Below the pieces are notes generated by a model that ran no database searches, was not told where the DNA came from, and saw only the letters and a program-made list of their open reading frames with translations. Shown piece after piece: positions 20,452-29,542 of a stretch of 64,000 bases of DNA. Source of the DNA: Rhodococcus sp. 14-2483-1-2 (GTDB taxonomy: Bacteria; Actinomycetota; Actinomycetes; Mycobacteriales; Mycobacteriaceae); assembly GCF_002259405.1 (NCBI RefSeq), contig NZ_NPFW01000022.1, positions 1 to 64,000 on the forward strand. The letters run 5' to 3'. Positions within the stretch are counted from its first letter, which is position 1. The number at the start of each line of letters is the position of its first letter. A program made the translations under genes and the position numbers.

Positions 20452-21600
20452 TCAGTGAGTCCGGAGCCGGACGAGACGGTTCGGGGAGAACGCTGATACG
20501 TCGACGTCGGGTTCGGTGCCGTGTACCAGGTCCGAGAGAATGTGCCCCCACAACGGGGCGAACGTGAAGGAGTAGGTGCCGCCTGCCACGAAAAGTCCCG
20601 GGGTTCCGGCGAGTTCGCCGATGACCGGCATTTCGTCGGGTGTGGTGACCACGGGCCCGGTCCAGGTATCGAGAAGCGCATTGTGGCCCAGCGCAGGCAG
20701 AAGCCGTCGGACCTGCTCCAGGTTTCCTGTGGTGCTGTCGGATCTGCTCGGGGCCGTCTCGCTGTCGTGGAACGCACCTGCAGGCCAACCGCCGCCGAGG
20801 ACGAGGCGTCCCGTTCGATTCTGCTTGATCGACATTCCCTCCCCGACGTGCTGTACCAGCACTTCGAGTGTCCGAGGTGCGGCATCGAGCGAGTGCATCT
20901 GCAACGAGGTCGGGACGAGATCGAGCGATACCCCTGCCAGAGCCGCGATCGGAGCCATCCACGGCCCTGCAACGTCTATCACCACGGGTGCAATCCACGT
21001 TCCACCGTTGGTAGTTACTGTCCAGACATCACCGTCGCGGGTCAATCCAGTGACCGGTGTCGACGGATGTACAGACGCTCCTTCGGCCGCGGCCTGCCGC
21101 AACAGGGCAGGACCGGCGAGGTCGGGTTCGGCGAATCCGTCCCACGGACACCAGGTTGCGGCCTGAATGCTCGGGCCGAGCAACGGTAGCGCCTGCCGAG
21201 CCTCGTCGCCGCTCAGTACCTCCGTCGGGATCCCCGCAGCTCGTTCCCATCGGTGCTTCGCGATGAGGGCGTGGACCTGCTCCTCGGTTTCGGCCACCAT
21301 GAACCCGCCGCACCGGTTCAGCCCGAGACCGGGCACCGTCTCGTCCAGTGTGTTCCACAGCGTGCTCGTCGACTTCTGCAGTGGAAGCAGTTGTTCGACG
21401 TCGACGGCTGTGCCCTGCCCAGGCCTGCGCGTGTGAATGGTCTGGATGTGCAGGTTGCCTGCAGTCGTACCGGAGCCGGCGGTGTTGGGTAGGGTGCGAT
21501 CGAGCACAGCAACGCGGGATCCCGCGCGGGTGAGGGCGAGAGCCGTTGCTGCACCGACGATTCCGGCTCCGATGACAACGACGTCGACCTCAGACCGCAT
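20452..21600 (-). CDS. DAO-family FAD-dependent oxidoreductase
   Basis: A 382-residue flavoprotein of the D-amino-acid oxidase / glycine oxidase / sarcosine oxidase family. The FAD-binding GAGIVG motif is at 11-16, with the following acidic residue in VLDR. Further family segments are CGGFMVAE, PDLAGPALL, VVIDVAGPW and a C-terminal VAGGTYSFTFAPLWG. It would oxidise an amine or D-amino acid to an imine. Its start overlaps the DapA-family gene by 11 bases. Oxidase plus DapA-family lyase is the enzyme pair of D-hydroxyproline degradation, but here a hydantoinase is added, so the substrate may differ. Confidence 0.85.
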   Translation of the reverse strand: MRSEVDVVVIGAGIVGAATALALTRAGSRVAVLDRTLPNTAGSGTTAGNLHIQTIHTRRPGQGTAVDVEQLLPLQKSTSTLWNTLDETVPGLGLNRCGGFMVAETEEQVHALIAKHRWERAAGIPTEVLSGDEARQALPLLGPSIQAATWCPWDGFAEPDLAGPALLRQAAAEGASVHPSTPVTGLTRDGDVWTVTTNGGTWIAPVVIDVAGPWMAPIAALAGVSLDLVPTSLQMHSLDAAPRTLEVLVQHVGEGMSIKQNRTGRLVLGGGWPAGAFHDSETAPSRSDSTTGNLEQVRRLLPALGHNALLDTWTGPVVTTPDEMPVIGELAGTPGLFVAGGTYSFTFAPLWGHILSDLVHGTEPDVDVSAFSPNRLVRLRTH

Positions 21601-22552
21601 GAACGGCTCCTACGGTCGCGTAGGCATCGTCGATACCCGATTCGACGATGACCGATTGCAGCGCGGCAAGCGTGTCGGCGTCGGTGACCGGCAGTAACGG
21701 TTCGCGCACGGTACCTCCCGGCTGGCCGAGAAGGTTCATCACGGCCTTCAGTTGGGGGATGGGGGAGGCGTACACGCCGCTGTAGTCCGAGGCGATGAGC
21801 CGGCCCGAGAACGCGCGATAGCGATCGACCCACATGCGTGCGGTGTCGGCGTCACGTGCAGCGACGGCCTCGTAGAACGGCACCGCAAAGGGCGCGCCCA
21901 CCCCGCCGCCGTCGATGTTGCCGTCCCCGCCCAGTTCGAGCAGCGTGGCAAGGCCACGTCGATGCAGGAAACTCCCGAATACACGGACGCGATCGGACAC
22001 GGCCTCGACGGTGTCGAGCATGGCGAGCCAATCACCGGTGCTGTCTTTGATCGCGACGACGTTCTCCAGGTCGGCCAGTCGAGAGAACAGGTCGGGTGAG
22101 GTCCCCATGTCGACCGCAACGCCTCGTGGCCAGTTGTAGGCCATGAACGGCAACGATGTTGCGGTGCTGACGCTTCGGTAGTACTGATAGGTCTCTTCCG
22201 CCGAGGTGTGTACGTAGGGCGGAGGCGTTGCCAGTATGCCGTCTGCGCCGACGGAAGCAGCGTGCTTCGCGAGCGCGGAGGACTGCGCAGCTGTGTACGC
22301 ACTGACACCGATCACTACAGGGAAGCGGCCCGCGACTGCATCGATCGACGCTTCCGCGACGGTCTTTCGTTCGTGGTCGCTCTGGCTGCACCATTCGCCT
22401 GTGCTGCCGTTCACGAGCACACCGTGAACACCCGTCTGCGCGTAGAGATTCATCAGGTCGAAAATTGCCTCGGTGTCGACGTCACCCGACTGCGTGAACG
22501 GTGTGGGGGCAGCGGGCCAGTAACCGGACCACGCGACATCATCGCGATTCAT
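21590..22552 (-). CDS. DapA/NanA-family Schiff-base lyase or deaminase
   Basis: A 320-residue class I aldolase-fold enzyme of the dihydrodipicolinate synthase family. NGSTGEW (48-54) is the carboxylate-binding loop. The tyrosine in FMAYNW and the Schiff-base lysine in VAIKDSTGDW are present. Members split or deaminate alpha-keto acids, for example KDG aldolase, N-acetylneuraminate lyase or pyrroline-hydroxycarboxylate deaminase. It is the first gene of the operon, so it probably defines the pathway, but the sequence does not tell which substrate. A shared 15-bp operator candidate lies 53-67 bases upstream. Confidence 0.85.
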   Translation of the reverse strand: MNRDDVAWSGYWPAAPTPFTQSGDVDTEAIFDLMNLYAQTGVHGVLVNGSTGEWCSQSDHERKTVAEASIDAVAGRFPVVIGVSAYTAAQSSALAKHAASVGADGILATPPPYVHTSAEETYQYYRSVSTATSLPFMAYNWPRGVAVDMGTSPDLFSRLADLENVVAIKDSTGDWLAMLDTVEAVSDRVRVFGSFLHRRGLATLLELGGDGNIDGGGVGAPFAVPFYEAVAARDADTARMWVDRYRAFSGRLIASDYSGVYASPIPQLKAVMNLLGQPGGTVREPLLPVTDADTLAALQSVIVESGIDDAYATVGAVHAV

Positions 22553-22604
22553 GGGAGTGCCTTTCGGGCTCGGGACGATCGACGACGCGTCGTACCCGCA
22601 TTTG

Positions 22605-22619
22605 TGGGATCGATTGCAT
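22605..22619. promoter_or_regulatory. Candidate LacI-type operator, copy 1
   Basis: TGGGATCGATTGCAT lies between the divergent DapA-family operon and the lacI gene. Its exact reverse complement occurs at 23850-23864 upstream of the ABC transporter. The site is a partial palindrome around the central CG, as is usual for LacI-family operators. The match is seen; binding by the adjacent regulator is inferred. Confidence 0.6.
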
Positions 22620-22724
22620 AGACTGCCTTCGGGGTGGTCGAGTCGTCAAGCCGGAAACGTACTTGTAACGCGACCACGGTCGAATGTGTTTGTCCGAGGC
22701 GTGAAGCAAGAGAACGGAGAACCG

Positions 22725-23729
22725 ATGGCGGTCACCTTGATCGACGTTGCGAGCGCTGCTGGGGTTTCGCGCAGCACGGCATCACGCGCATTGAGTGGAT
22801 CGTCACTGATCTCCGCGGAGACACGGGCAGCGGTCGAGGATGCGGCCCGCGTTCTCGGGTATCGGCCGAACAGGGCTGCGAGCGCGCTGCGCTCGAACAG
22901 GTCGCACTTGATCGGTCTGGTCATGAACAACCTGCTCAACGCGACCTTTCACACTGTCGCCGAGGTCGTCCAGAAGAGGGCGGCAGCCAGCGGATTTCAG
23001 GTCCTGCTCTGCATCACCGATGCCGATCCGGCGCGCGAGGACGACGTACTGGCCATGCTGGGCGAGCACGGCGTCGACGGAACCATCGTGATCGGCAGCG
23101 GTCGAAGTGCGGCGGCGTCGAATGCGCTTCTGGAGCAGGGCCGCGCGGTGGTCAACCTGATCCGTTCGGTAAAGGGGAGTTCGGCGTCGACGGTGCTGGC
23201 AGACGACGTCACGGGTGCTCGCGATGCGACAGCGCATCTGATCGAGCTCGGGCACAGTCGTATCGGCTATATCGGTGGAAACGAGGATGCGACGTCCGGA
23301 CGTGAGCGCTACGAGGGTTATCGACTGGCGCTGGCCGACGCAGGTGTTCCGGTCGACGAGACGATCGTCCGGAAAGGTCCGTTCACCACGGAATTCGGTG
23401 CCGAAGCGATCAACTCGTTACTGGATGCACCCCAGGCAATGACTGCTCTGTACGCGGCCAACCACGAGGCTGTCTTCGGCATCCTGCCCACGCTCGTCGG
23501 CAGAGGTGTGTCGGTACCGGACGAGTTGTCGATGATCTGCCACGAGGACATGCCGTGGCTCGCGATGTGGCAGCCGGCAATCACAGTCGTCGACAACGGC
23601 GCGGCCCAATTGGCCAACGTGGCCATGGACTTGTTGTTCCAGCAGATCAAGGACTCACTCGAACCCGACGGGCGTACGTATCGAATCGGTGCTCGTCTGG
23701 TGGAGCGGGCGTCGTGTGCCGCACTGTGA
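22725..23729 (+). CDS. LacI-family transcriptional regulator
   Basis: A 334-residue regulator. The N-terminal helix-turn-helix is TLIDVASAAGVSRSTASRALSG (about 4-25), with the hinge near 50-60 and a periplasmic-binding-like effector domain after it. ATG 22725 has GGAGA five bases upstream; the open frame to 22551 overlaps the divergent gene and is rejected. It stands between the catabolic operon (divergent) and the ABC importer (downstream). A common 15-bp sequence is found upstream of both, so it probably represses both until the substrate arrives. Confidence 0.92.
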   Translation: MAVTLIDVASAAGVSRSTASRALSGSSLISAETRAAVEDAARVLGYRPNRAASALRSNRSHLIGLVMNNLLNATFHTVAEVVQKRAAASGFQVLLCITDADPAREDDVLAMLGEHGVDGTIVIGSGRSAAASNALLEQGRAVVNLIRSVKGSSASTVLADDVTGARDATAHLIELGHSRIGYIGGNEDATSGRERYEGYRLALADAGVPVDETIVRKGPFTTEFGAEAINSLLDAPQAMTALYAANHEAVFGILPTLVGRGVSVPDELSMICHEDMPWLAMWQPAITVVDNGAAQLANVAMDLLFQQIKDSLEPDGRTYRIGARLVERASCAAL

Positions 23730-23775
23730 TCGACGTTCTCGGATCGCAGGAACGGGGAGCGCGATCACGTGCGAA

Positions 23776-23816
23776 CGGTTAACAGTTGATGTACCGCGTG
23801 TCGGCAGTGTTAACCG
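23776..23816. promoter_or_regulatory. Inverted GTTAAC repeats upstream of the ABC importer
   Basis: CGGTTAACA (23776-23784) and its reverse complement TGTTAACCG (23808-23816) have centres 32 bp apart, about three helical turns. The pair lies between the lacI stop and the binding-protein gene. It may be a second operator or an activator site. The spacing suits cooperative binding on one DNA face. Confidence 0.5.
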
Positions 23817-23849
23817 CGTTGACGCCTCCGAATTCGTCTGCGACGCTTG

Positions 23850-23864
23850 ATGCAATCGATCCCA
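23850..23864. promoter_or_regulatory. Candidate LacI-type operator, copy 2
   Basis: ATGCAATCGATCCCA is the exact reverse complement of the site at 22605-22619. It lies 94 bases before the binding-protein start, consistent with promoter-proximal control of the transporter operon by the neighbouring LacI protein. Confidence 0.6.
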
Positions 23865-23957
23865 AAGGATCGACCCTTCTCGAATCACTCCGTCATCATC
23901 GCTGCCGCCCCGTCCTCGAACGTGTAGTGCTGCAGTCGATATCGAAAGGCTCGCTCA

Positions 23958-24818
23958 ATGCGCAAGTTAACAGGACTCGCCGCTATCGCTGTTGTGGTGG
24001 CCGGCCTCACTGCCTGTAGTTCCTCGGACGATTCCGCAGCCGCGCCGACGGATTGCACACCCACGCTCGGTGCTTCGGACCTCGCCGAAGAAGGCGTACT
24101 GACGATGGCCACCAACGCGACTCTTCCGCCGATGCAGTACGTCGATCCGAACGGCGACGTGATCGGCATGCGCGTCGACCTCGGTAAGGAGATCGCCAAG
24201 CGCCTGTGTCTGACGCCGAAGTTCGTCAACATCGAGTTCGAGGCACAGATTCCCGGTGTGCAGGCCGGCCGCTGGGACATGATCGACACCGGCATGTTCT
24301 ACACGCCTGCACGTGCCGAGACCATCGATCTCGTTCCGTACGAGGTGCAGGCAGTCTCGATCTCGGTGCCGTCGGGCAACCCCGAATCGATCTCCAGCGT
24401 GGACGACCTGGCGGGCAAGACCATCGGGGTCGAAGCGCCCGGATACGAATTCGACACGCTGACCGCCATGGCCGAGCAATTCGCGGCCGAGGGAAAGCCG
24501 GCGCTGACGGTGCAGACGTTCAAAACCAATGCCGATGCCTATCAGGCGCTTTCGGCGGGACAGCTCGACGGCACCTCCATCGTCGAGTCGGTCACGTCGT
24601 TCTACCAGGAAGACGGACGCTTCGAGACAGCCGTCGGTGGAATCAACGAGGCACCCCTGGCAATGGGATTCGCCAAGGGCAGCAAATCCTCCGCTGAGGT
24701 GGCGCGAGTGCTGTCGGAGATGAGGAGCGATGGATATCTGCCCGAGCTGTTCGAGCAGTACGACGTCACTGGATACGACGGCGATATTGCCGTCAGCACC
24801 GGTCCTCTCGACAGCTGA
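23958..24818 (+). CDS. ABC transporter substrate-binding lipoprotein, polar amino acid type
   Basis: A 286-residue lipoprotein with a signal peptide ending in the lipobox LTAC, lipidated at C20. The mature part is a family 3 solute-binding protein: LTMATNATLPPMQYVDPNGDVIGMRVDLGKEI near the front and TPARAETIDLVPYE with the arginine that usually binds a carboxylate. The ligand is therefore probably an amino acid or another carboxylated amine. It heads a three-gene importer operon downstream of lacI and probably brings in the substrate of the divergent catabolic operon. Confidence 0.9.
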   Translation: MRKLTGLAAIAVVVAGLTACSSSDDSAAAPTDCTPTLGASDLAEEGVLTMATNATLPPMQYVDPNGDVIGMRVDLGKEIAKRLCLTPKFVNIEFEAQIPGVQAGRWDMIDTGMFYTPARAETIDLVPYEVQAVSISVPSGNPESISSVDDLAGKTIGVEAPGYEFDTLTAMAEQFAAEGKPALTVQTFKTNADAYQALSAGQLDGTSIVESVTSFYQEDGRFETAVGGINEAPLAMGFAKGSKSSAEVARVLSEMRSDGYLPELFEQYDVTGYDGDIAVSTGPLDS

Positions 24819-24848
24819 TCCGACCAACGCAAGTCGAAAGGCACCCCC

Positions 24849-25589
24849 ATGTGGTCCTGGGACGCATTCTTCTCCATCCTGACGAGCACTCAGCTGCTCG
24901 AAGGCGCGTGGGTCACGATCTGGCTCACCGTGGTCAGCATGATCCTCGGACTCGCTCTCGCAGTGGTGGTGGCCTCCGCGCGATCATCCAAGCTCGTGCC
25001 CCTGCGGATAGTCGCCGGGTTCTACGTGTGGCTGATGCGCGGCACGCCTCTACTGGTGCAGCTGGTGATCATCTACACCGGACTGCCTCAGGTCGGCATC
25101 AAACTGGGTGTGATCGAGGCGGCACTCGTGGGCCTGGTTCTCAACGAAGCCGCATACCTGTCGGAAATAGTCCGTTCCGGGTTGCTGTCGGTTCCCACCG
25201 GACAGACGGAAGCGGCACGGGCCCTGGGCATGTCACCCACGAAGGTCTTCCGCGTGGTGGTTCTTCCACAGGCGCTGCGGGTGATGATTCCTCCACTCGG
25301 CAACAGCTTCAACGGGTTGCTCAAGACCACAACTCTGGTGTCGGTCATTTCCGTACAGGAACTGCTGCGACGCACACAGTTCTTGGTGCAGGTGAATTTC
25401 CGAGTGCTGGAAGGGCTCTGCGCGGCAGCGTTGTACTTCCTGGTGCTGACGACTCTGTGGGGGTTGATTCAGAAGATGATCGAAGTACGAGTAGGGCGTG
25501 GATACGACCGCAATTACCGCCGTAAGGGCGGCCCGTCGAGTCCGAAGATCGACGACAGCGCGATGAAAGCCGAGGCCGTGAACCGATGA
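24849..25589 (+). CDS. ABC transporter permease, HisM/GlnP family
   Basis: A 246-residue inner-membrane permease with about five membrane helices. The ATPase-contact EAA loop reads [24 protein letters not shown], and the family segment [10 protein letters not shown] is near residue 60. Only one permease gene is present, so it probably acts as a homodimer. The tail is hydrophilic. It overlaps the ATPase gene by ATGA. Confidence 0.92.
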   Translation: MWSWDAFFSILTSTQLLEGAWVTIWLTVVSMILGLALAVVVASARSSKLVPLRIVAGFYVWLMRGTPLLVQLVIIYTGLPQVGIKLGVIEAALVGLVLNEAAYLSEIVRSGLLSVPTGQTEAARALGMSPTKVFRVVVLPQALRVMIPPLGNSFNGLLKTTTLVSVISVQELLRRTQFLVQVNFRVLEGLCAAALYFLVLTTLWGLIQKMIEVRVGRGYDRNYRRKGGPSSPKIDDSAMKAEAVNR

Positions 25590-26374
25590 CGAGTGCGACA
25601 TCTGCGACCACGAAGACCACGACGATGGTCGAGGTCAGGAATATGACGAAGGCCTACAACGATCTCGTCGTTCTCGACGACATCGATTTCACGGTGGACA
25701 AGGGGGAAGTGGTCCTGCTCCTCGGGCCGTCGGGAAGTGGAAAGAGCACCTTGCTACGCACGCTCAACTGCCTCGAAACGATCGAATCCGGGACCGTCCG
25801 AGTATGCGGCGAGATGATGGGCTTCTCGGAAGGGGCCAAGCGAACGCCGCTGTCGGAGGCACAGATCGCCAAGCAGCGGCACCACACAGGAATGGTGTTC
25901 CAGAGCTTCAACCTGTTTCCCATGATGACGGCGCTGGACAACGTCGCATCGGGTCCACGTCATGTCCTAGGCACGCAGAAGGACAAGGCGCGCAGGCAAG
26001 CTCAGGAACTGCTCGACCTCGTCGGCCTTGCGGACAAGGGGGAGAACTACCCATCGCAACTGTCCGGTGGACAGCAGCAACGCGTGGCGATCGCCCGAGC
26101 GTTGGCGATGAAGCCCGAAGTGATGCTGTTCGACGAGCCCACGTCTGCCCTCGATCCCGAGATGGTCAACGAAGTGCTCGACGTCATGCTTCGATTACGC
26201 GACGAGGGCATGACGATGGTGGTGGTCAGCCACGAAATGGGCTTCGCGAAAGCGGCCGCAGACAGGGTCGTCTTCATGAGCGACGGGAAGATCGTGGAAG
26301 AGGCACCTCCCGGCGAGTTCTTCGACAGTCCCAAAAGCGCTCGTACACAACAATTCTTGAGTCGCATTCTCTGA
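25586..26374 (+). CDS. ABC transporter ATP-binding protein, polar amino acid type
   Basis: A 262-residue ATPase with Walker [10 protein letters not shown] (about 48-56), signature LSGGQQQR, Walker [15 protein letters not shown] and the H-loop VVSHEMGF. It powers uptake with the upstream permease and binding protein. A short Ser/Thr-rich leader of about 15 residues precedes the conserved part; the M at residue 14 is an alternative start, but ATG 25586 overlaps the permease stop. It converges with kdgK. Confidence 0.93.
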   Translation: MTSATSATTKTTTMVEVRNMTKAYNDLVVLDDIDFTVDKGEVVLLLGPSGSGKSTLLRTLNCLETIESGTVRVCGEMMGFSEGAKRTPLSEAQIAKQRHHTGMVFQSFNLFPMMTALDNVASGPRHVLGTQKDKARRQAQELLDLVGLADKGENYPSQLSGGQQQRVAIARALAMKPEVMLFDEPTSALDPEMVNEVLDVMLRLRDEGMTMVVVSHEMGFAKAAADRVVFMSDGKIVEEAPPGEFFDSPKSARTQQFLSRIL

Positions 26375-26427
26375 CGGTTGTGCAGTCGCGTGGAAGCCGA
26401 CAACGAGGAACTGCTCGACCGTCGATC

Positions 26428-26449
26428 ACCCGTTCATCGGATGACGGGT
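26428..26449. terminator. Candidate bidirectional terminator hairpin
   Basis: ACCCGT-T-CAT and ATG-ACGGGT form a 9-bp stem with one bulge and a CGG loop at the junction of two convergent genes, overlapping the kdgK stop. There is no T run on either side. It may end both transcripts. Confidence 0.45.
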
Positions 26450-27402
26450 TCGCACCCCTCGAGCAGATCGAGCTCACTTCGTCGCGGTAACCCCTCCCAG
26501 TCCCCACGGGCCAGACATGCGAAGGCTCCGGTCCGCACGGCGGTGCGCAGCCGCTGTGCGGCATCGTGGCCGTCGATCAACTCGGCGAGGTAGCCCGCGA
26601 CGAATGCATCGCCCGCTCCTACGGTGTCGACGGGATCGATCGAGATCGCATCCTGTCGGTAGGTCTCGCCATCGATGATCGCGTGGGCACCGTCGGCGCC
26701 GCGCTTGATGACCACCTGCGAGGGGCCGAACTCGGCGAGCCCTCGGGCCAGTGATTCCGGGTCGTCGGCGTGAGCGGGCCCGAGCACGAGTGCAGCTTCG
26801 TCCTCGCCCGCGAACACGACGTCGACGAAGGGGAGTATGTCTCGATAGACCTGGGCAGCAACGTCGCTCGACCAGAGAGCGCTGCGATAGTTCACGTCGA
26901 ATGACACGCGCACACCGCTGTCGCGAGTCCGAGCGATCACCTGACGCCAGGTCTCGGAGGCTTGCGCCGACAGGGCAGGAGTTATCCCGGTGACGTGCAA
27001 CAGGGCTGCGCCCGACACGATGTCGGAGTCGACGTCGTCGGGGGTGATCCGTGATGCCGCGCTGTGTGCGCGATAGTAGGTCACCCGCTGCATGGAGGGC
27101 GTTCTGAGTTCTTTGACCATGACGCCGGTAGGAGCAGTGCAGTCCTCGGGCGCGACGACGTGGACGCCCTCGGCTCTGATCTCTCTGCGTACCAACTCAC
27201 CCGGTGCATCGGAGCCGAGCCTGCTGCACCAGACTGCCGAAGTACCCAGCCGTTGCAGTCCGATCGCGACGTTGGACTCGGCCCCGCCGATTCCCACTGC
27301 CACGTTTCCGGCATGGGCGAACGGTCCTGGATGTTCGCTGCGGAACAGCGCCATGGTTTCGCCGAAGGTCACGACGTAGGGAGCGGACAGTCGCGACCTC
27401 AC
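26434..27402 (-). CDS. kdgK: 2-dehydro-3-deoxygluconokinase (PfkB family)
   Basis: A 322-residue ribokinase-family enzyme predicted to phosphorylate 2-keto-3-deoxygluconate (KDG) to KDPG. The PfkB signatures are GGAESNVAIGLQRLG (39-53) and VDTVGAGDAFVAGY (258-271) with catalytic D265. The next gene upstream encodes KDPG aldolase and overlaps it by ATGA, which supports KDG as substrate. It is the last gene of the nine-gene sugar-acid operon. Confidence 0.9.
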   Translation of the reverse strand: MRSRLSAPYVVTFGETMALFRSEHPGPFAHAGNVAVGIGGAESNVAIGLQRLGTSAVWCSRLGSDAPGELVRREIRAEGVHVVAPEDCTAPTGVMVKELRTPSMQRVTYYRAHSAASRITPDDVDSDIVSGAALLHVTGITPALSAQASETWRQVIARTRDSGVRVSFDVNYRSALWSSDVAAQVYRDILPFVDVVFAGEDEAALVLGPAHADDPESLARGLAEFGPSQVVIKRGADGAHAIIDGETYRQDAISIDPVDTVGAGDAFVAGYLAELIDGHDAAQRLRTAVRTGAFACLARGDWEGLPRRSELDLLEGCEPVIR

Positions 27403-28046
27403 AGTGCCGCCGCCTCATCCACGACACGGCGTATTTCTTCGGCACGCCTTGTCAATTCACGGATGTCTCCACCGGAGAACGCGTCGCCGAGCAGAGGCCC
27501 GCCCATGCTCACCGCCACCGCGCCTGCTCGAATCCACGCGGCCGCCTCGGCGATGCCCACTCCTCCCGAGGGAATGACTTCGATATCGGGAAATGGTCCA
27601 CGTAGGTCGGCAACATAGTTCGCACCGACCTTCGAAGCAGGGAAGACCTTCACTGCGGTGGCACCTGCCGTCCAGCCGCGATGTAGTTCGGTCGGAGTCA
27701 ACCCGCCAGGAAACACCGGCACCCCTCGATCGATCGCGATGTCGATGATCGGTGTCTCGGTGATCGGTGTGACCAGGTACGCGGCACCTGCATCGATGGC
27801 CTCGCTCGCCTGGTCGGGTGTTGTCACGGTGCCCACACCGAGTTCGGCGTCTGAACCGAATCGCTGCAGTAGCTTCGGCAACTCGTCGATGACGCCGTGG
27901 GTGCTCAGGGTCAGTTCGATGCTCACAACCCCACCGGCGATCAGTGCCTCCACGACCGGCGCGTACTCGGTGGCAGATTTTGCACGTAGGACAGCTACGA
28001 CGCGGGTCTGGCGAAGTAGCGCCGACGGCTCGCTCCTGCGGTTCAT
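27399..28046 (-). CDS. eda: 2-dehydro-3-deoxy-phosphogluconate (KDPG) aldolase
   Basis: A 215-residue class I aldolase that cleaves KDPG to pyruvate and glyceraldehyde-3-phosphate. The catalytic glutamate is E44 (SIELTL) and the Schiff-base lysine is K133 (AVKVFPASKVG). FPGGLTPTE and IPSGGVG are typical substrate loops. It overlaps the genes on both sides. Some relatives act on KDPGal, but the kinase and dehydratase next to it point to KDPG. Confidence 0.92.
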   Translation of the reverse strand: MNRRSEPSALLRQTRVVAVLRAKSATEYAPVVEALIAGGVVSIELTLSTHGVIDELPKLLQRFGSDAELGVGTVTTPDQASEAIDAGAAYLVTPITETPIIDIAIDRGVPVFPGGLTPTELHRGWTAGATAVKVFPASKVGANYVADLRGPFPDIEVIPSGGVGIAEAAAWIRAGAVAVSMGGPLLGDAFSGGDIRELTRRAEEIRRVVDEAAAL

Positions 28047-29542
28047 CGATCACCTTTCAATGCTTCGGACGTCGCTGCGTCGATTCCGTGTCCGACGATG
28101 ACATCGATCAACTCGCCGGTTCGTTCGACGAACGGGACCCAGTCGGCGATGTCGTCACCGAGCAACCGCCGGTCGGTGAGAACGCCCCTCGCCATCTGCG
28201 CACCTGATGTGCTTCGCGATGCAAGCTGGGAAAGCCATCCTCGCGCCGGATCCTGCATGGCGGTCGCATGAGGTCCTGGATCGAAGCCGTCGATCGGGGC
28301 CAGGCAGCTCAAGTACGCCGCTGTGGTCAAAGCCATCAAGTGGGGAGTCCGCCCGGCCTCACGGAACATCATCGCTGGTTCCGGAATACGTTCTCGCAGT
28401 TTGACCGAACCGTCGGACCCCACCTGCTGTGTACGGTGCCCCAACGCCGTGTTGCTCCATCTGACGAACAGTTGTTCCTCGTACAGGTCAGGATCTATGC
28501 CATCGGGAACGTCCACGCTCGGTAGATACTCGTCCCGCAGTATCGTGTGCGCGGCCCGTTCGACGAAGCTCTGTGCAACCGACTCCGGTATCGTCGCCGC
28601 GCCCGACAGGGCACCCAAATACGCTATGAGCGAATGAGTTCCGTTCAACAGTCGTACTTTCAGCTGTTCGTACCGGCCGACTTGGTCCGAGAACACTGCA
28701 CCGCCGGCTTCCCACGCCGGCCGACCGGCGGCGAAGTTGTCCTCCAGAATCCACATGCTGAACGGTTCGGCAGCCACGGGTATCGAGTCCTCGAAACCCA
28801 TGTCGCGCGAGAGGTTCGACCGATGAGCGTCGGTGGTGGCGGGGACTATTCGGTCGACCATCGTGGAGGGAAACGCCACGTTCTGCTCGATCCACGTCGA
28901 GAGCTCACCTGATTCGGAGCCCGGCAGCTGGGCTGCGAACTCCAGCACCAGTCTTCGAGTGTGCTCACCGTTGTCGTTCAGGTTGTCGCAGCTCAGGACC
29001 GTCACAGGCGTGTTGTGCGCGACGCGCCCCTGCAATCCGCGGACGATCAAGCCGATGGTGGATCTCGGTGCACCGCCGGCAAGATCATGAGCGATATCAG
29101 GGTGGTCGAGTTGCAGACCCTTGATGGCAGGGCTGTACGTGTACCCGTTCTCGGTCACAGTCAAGGACACGATCTTCGTGGTCCGATCCGAGATCGCAGC
29201 GACGACGTCGTCCGGTTCCCGAGCGGCCACAAGCGCGCCGGTATGAACCGAAGGAACGCTGTAGGTCGCGCCCGCGGGCGAGATTTCCGCCACCGAGTAC
29301 CTCAGGTCCTGCGCGCGCAAGGCATCGGCTACCGTTCCGGATCTACTTGCGACGCCCAGGATGCCCCAGGCACCGTCCTGATGCGCGAGTGCTGCCTCGG
29401 TGTACACGGCTTGATGCGCCCGGTGGAAGTTACCGAGACCGAGGTGGACGATGCCTCGTTCCGGTGGACGGTTTCTACCCGTTGACGACGGTGGGGCCGT
29501 GGCAGCCGACAAACGGGGCAACGGAGTACGAATGATCGTCAC
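28043..29542 (-). CDS. Mannitol-dehydrogenase-family oxidoreductase, probable fructuronate reductase (UxuB-like)
   Basis: A 499-residue NAD(P)-dependent long-chain polyol dehydrogenase. [13 protein letters not shown] (33-45) is the nucleotide-binding start. The catalytic set K295, N300 and H303 (KVRLLNGTH) and N191 match family positions. Beside a ManD-type mannonate dehydratase, the best guess is interconversion of D-mannonate and D-fructuronate. Mannitol, altronate or arabinitol dehydrogenase cannot be excluded from sequence alone. Its start overlaps the manD stop. Confidence 0.85.
   Translation of the reverse strand: MTIIRTPLPRLSAATAPPSSTGRNRPPERGIVHLGLGNFHRAHQAVYTEAALAHQDGAWGILGVASRSGTVADALRAQDLRYSVAEISPAGATYSVPSVHTGALVAAREPDDVVAAISDRTTKIVSLTVTENGYTYSPAIKGLQLDHPDIAHDLAGGAPRSTIGLIVRGLQGRVAHNTPVTVLSCDNLNDNGEHTRRLVLEFAAQLPGSESGELSTWIEQNVAFPSTMVDRIVPATTDAHRSNLSRDMGFEDSIPVAAEPFSMWILEDNFAAGRPAWEAGGAVFSDQVGRYEQLKVRLLNGTHSLIAYLGALSGAATIPESVAQSFVERAAHTILRDEYLPSVDVPDGIDPDLYEEQLFVRWSNTALGHRTQQVGSDGSVKLRERIPEPAMMFREAGRTPHLMALTTAAYLSCLAPIDGFDPGPHATAMQDPARGWLSQLASRSTSGAQMARGVLTDRRLLGDDIADWVPFVERTGELIDVIVGHGIDAATSEALKGDR

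Noticed and set aside
20439..20972. Longer version of the allophanate-hydrolase-like protein, to 306 residues
   Set aside because: The additional N-terminal residues come from the reverse reading of the FAD oxidase gene. The internal ATG at 20438 begins the conserved domain directly.
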